The notes under the pieces: model-generated
What the model was told of the DNA's origin: nothing
The model's input: only the letters and a program-made list of their open reading frames with translations
The model's database searches: none
NCBI RefSeq assembly: GCF_036320965.1
Contig: NC_092251.1
Location: forward strand, 1,287,501-1,351,500
DNA: 64,000 nt
Reading direction: 5' to 3'
DNA from: Panulirus ornatus
Taxonomy: Eukaryota; Arthropoda; Malacostraca; Decapoda; Palinuridae
Position numbers and translations under genes: made by a program
Shown: one piece after another, positions 62,125 to 64,000 of the stretch
How positions within the stretch are numbered: the stretch's first letter is position 1
Layout of the letters: every line of letters starts with the position of its first letter

Positions 62125-62285
62125 AGTCCTTAGCCTGATAAGGGCCCTTGTCTAGCCTTAGTCCGGCACCAGCGCTTGTCTAGCCTTCGCCCAGCATGGG
62201 CCCTTGTTTAGCCTTAGTTTGACACGGGCCCTCGTCTTCAGGCTTTAGCCTGATGTGGGCTATTTTAGGCCTCAGACAGGCACGG
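62125..62285. repeat. Diverged GGGCCC tandem array, about 32-bp units
   Basis: Units such as ATAAGGGCCCTTGTCTAGCC, ACCAGCGCTTGTCTAGCC and ATGGGCCCTTGTTTAGCC recur about five times. Confidence 0.65.
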
Positions 62286-64000
62286 GCCTGTTTCTGGTTC
62301 ATGTGGTGCACTGAAATCAGTCCAAGATACTTCGATATTCATGTTTCCGTCTCAGAAAGGAGCGAGGATTTGACTACAATTTCCTCACCTTTTTCCTTCT
62401 CCTTTACATCACAGACGCTCGACACCTACTACCCACAGCCCTCTACTCCAACACACCCCTCCACCTCCTTCCCCATACAGATCCAACAGGTTATTTGATC
62501 CCGAGGAGGGAGAGAGTGAGAAAAGCCAACTTCTTCCACCTCCGTGATGACGGTAAATGTAAACTCGGGGTGACTAAGATACGACGAGCCAGTAATGGAA
62601 AGGTCAGTCCGATAATGGCGGGTAAACCACTAGGGTTTATGATCTCTTTTACGGATATATGGAGTGAAACTTTCCTCTTGACGCCCCGTACCAGTTATCA
62701 CTTAAGTGGTTGGTAATGTAATCCAGATGGCCAGGTTTTAGTCCCGAACCGCCAGTTTCAGAGTAACTACGGTTCTGCGGCCGAGTGTGGTGCTGCACCG
62801 AGGTTGTCTCGCTGCAAAATATCATTATTTATCAACTCTGTTTTTAATTGTTTGGTTGTATTTCCTGCTGCGTCTGTGTTACTTGATGTTGAATCATTAT
62901 GAAGATAAAAGAGTTTTTGAAACGATCAGATTTAAGAATCTTATTGACAGTCAAACTTATGATTCTATGATGTTTGCGAGTAATTATCATGATATGGATG
63001 AGCAAGACAGGAGGTCGCGGATATATCCGCCCCTGGTGGGGTAACACCGTACTGACAGCCACATCTGACTTGATCTTCGGATCCTGATTCGTTGATGCTT
63101 GAAATGTGTATCACATATTACAGGTCTACTTCACTCAAAGCCTTCTTGCTCCGTGGATGAGCATATTTTGTGTCCGTGTCCAGTCATCTACTCCTCTTAC
63201 ACTACAAACATCTTTCTCTCCATCTCTTACACTATTTCTTGGCGATTTCTACGTGTCCTCTATCTTTTCATCCTCTAAGATATGCAGTTTGTCTCCTAAG
63301 ATGAGGCTCTGGTGGCAGGTTCGGTAGTGTTGACTTCCGAGTCCTACTTCAATGCAGATACCTGCACCTTATTTCTTGCTAAATAATATTCGCATTAAAG
63401 CCTTCTTTCATTACGTCCCTTCATGACAACAGTACGTGTGTGTGTAGGTCCAAATTGAAGAGAGTCTTATTTTGCCGGTATCTTTATAGCACGGGGCCTT
63501 CAATGGCTACATTACTTTCGAGGGCAATGAGAAGATCGTATTTCGTTCTTGGTGTAGTTTGTCATAAAACTTTCTTGCTAAAAGTTACCACGGTCTATCA
63601 CACAATAGTTCTCAGACGGAACGAAATGTGGCGAAAGTTCTCCCTTTTCTAGAGGGCTTAAGTCCCACCATCCCTGGCCCGGACGGTCAGGTCGTCCCTC
63701 GCCTGTAAACCTCAGGAGACAAAGGGTTACGACACCTCACTCTAACCTCAGGAGTGTTGGATGGGAAGGTTGGAGAGGAGAGGCCGAGGTGTATTGTCAT
63801 GTGGACTCATGTCCCTCAGGTGGGATTCTGTTATATATAGTTGTCTGTAAAGGTTATTTGTATGGGAGTCCACATAGTTAGGTGGATGATGGAGGTAAAC
63901 GTTGCTATGGCTTTTGTGTTGCCATCTGGCTTGTCGTTTATAGCTTCCCCGTTGGTCGATCTTTTAGGGCCGTGCTGGCAGAAAGTCGTCCAGTTGTTTC
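62286..64000. other. No gene recognised
   Basis: Unique-looking sequence with short frames only. Confidence 0.5.

Overview
This window looks like intergenic or accessory DNA from a repeat-rich animal genome, most likely an arthropod and plausibly a decapod crustacean. The organism is inferred from character only: dozens of long (TA)n, (GA/TC)n and (GT/AC)n microsatellites, non-LTR retrotransposons with RTE-type reverse transcriptase, tRNA-derived SINE remnants, and isolated TTAGG-like motifs. I found no complete cellular gene, no rRNA gene and no functional tRNA gene. Almost every long open frame is one of three things: translated microsatellite ([20 protein letters not shown]), a minisatellite whose unit happens to keep frames open, or retrotransposon sequence.

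The main biology is one retrotransposon family. Four 5'-truncated copies of a young RTE-like LINE lie at 16.65-18.09 kb (minus), 18.15-19.28 kb (plus), 29.31-30.21 kb (plus) and 44.09-45.02 kb (minus). Each has an uninterrupted frame from its truncation point to the natural stop, covering part of the reverse transcriptase plus the C-terminal domain. Each is bounded on both sides by (TA)n. A short element at 26.24-26.47 kb is also embedded in (TA)n. Its 3' tail is nearly identical to that of the LINE, including a small stem-loop, as expected of a SINE or short non-autonomous partner mobilised by this LINE. An older, decayed relative of the short element lies at 3.29-3.48 kb. The first two LINE copies are head to head and form an inverted repeat with arms of about 1.1 kb.

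Older mobile DNA includes a decayed CR1/Jockey-like LINE 3' end at 32.01-32.46 kb, two possible shorter relics at 0.8 and 9.6 kb, and remnants of a tRNA-derived SINE family at 21.5, 30.3, 45.8 and 48.5 kb.

Tandem arrays are the other dominant feature: 27-bp (11.5-12.2 kb), 32-bp (14.5-14.7 kb), 16-bp with two interleaved variants (36.4-37.4 kb), 37-bp with indel variants (53.2-53.9 kb), 21-bp dimeric (56.4-56.8 kb) and 16-bp (61.6-61.8 kb) units. A separate 21-bp motif is dispersed at four loci (24.0, 40.6, 42.8 and 50.4 kb). Several diverged arrays are also present.

Two weak protein-coding candidates are recorded with low confidence: a possible exon at 14.94-15.23 kb (minus) and a 53-residue helix-turn-helix-like frame at 21.02-21.18 kb (minus). 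The remaining stretches show nothing I can support. All calls were made by eye; no alignment or database search was run.
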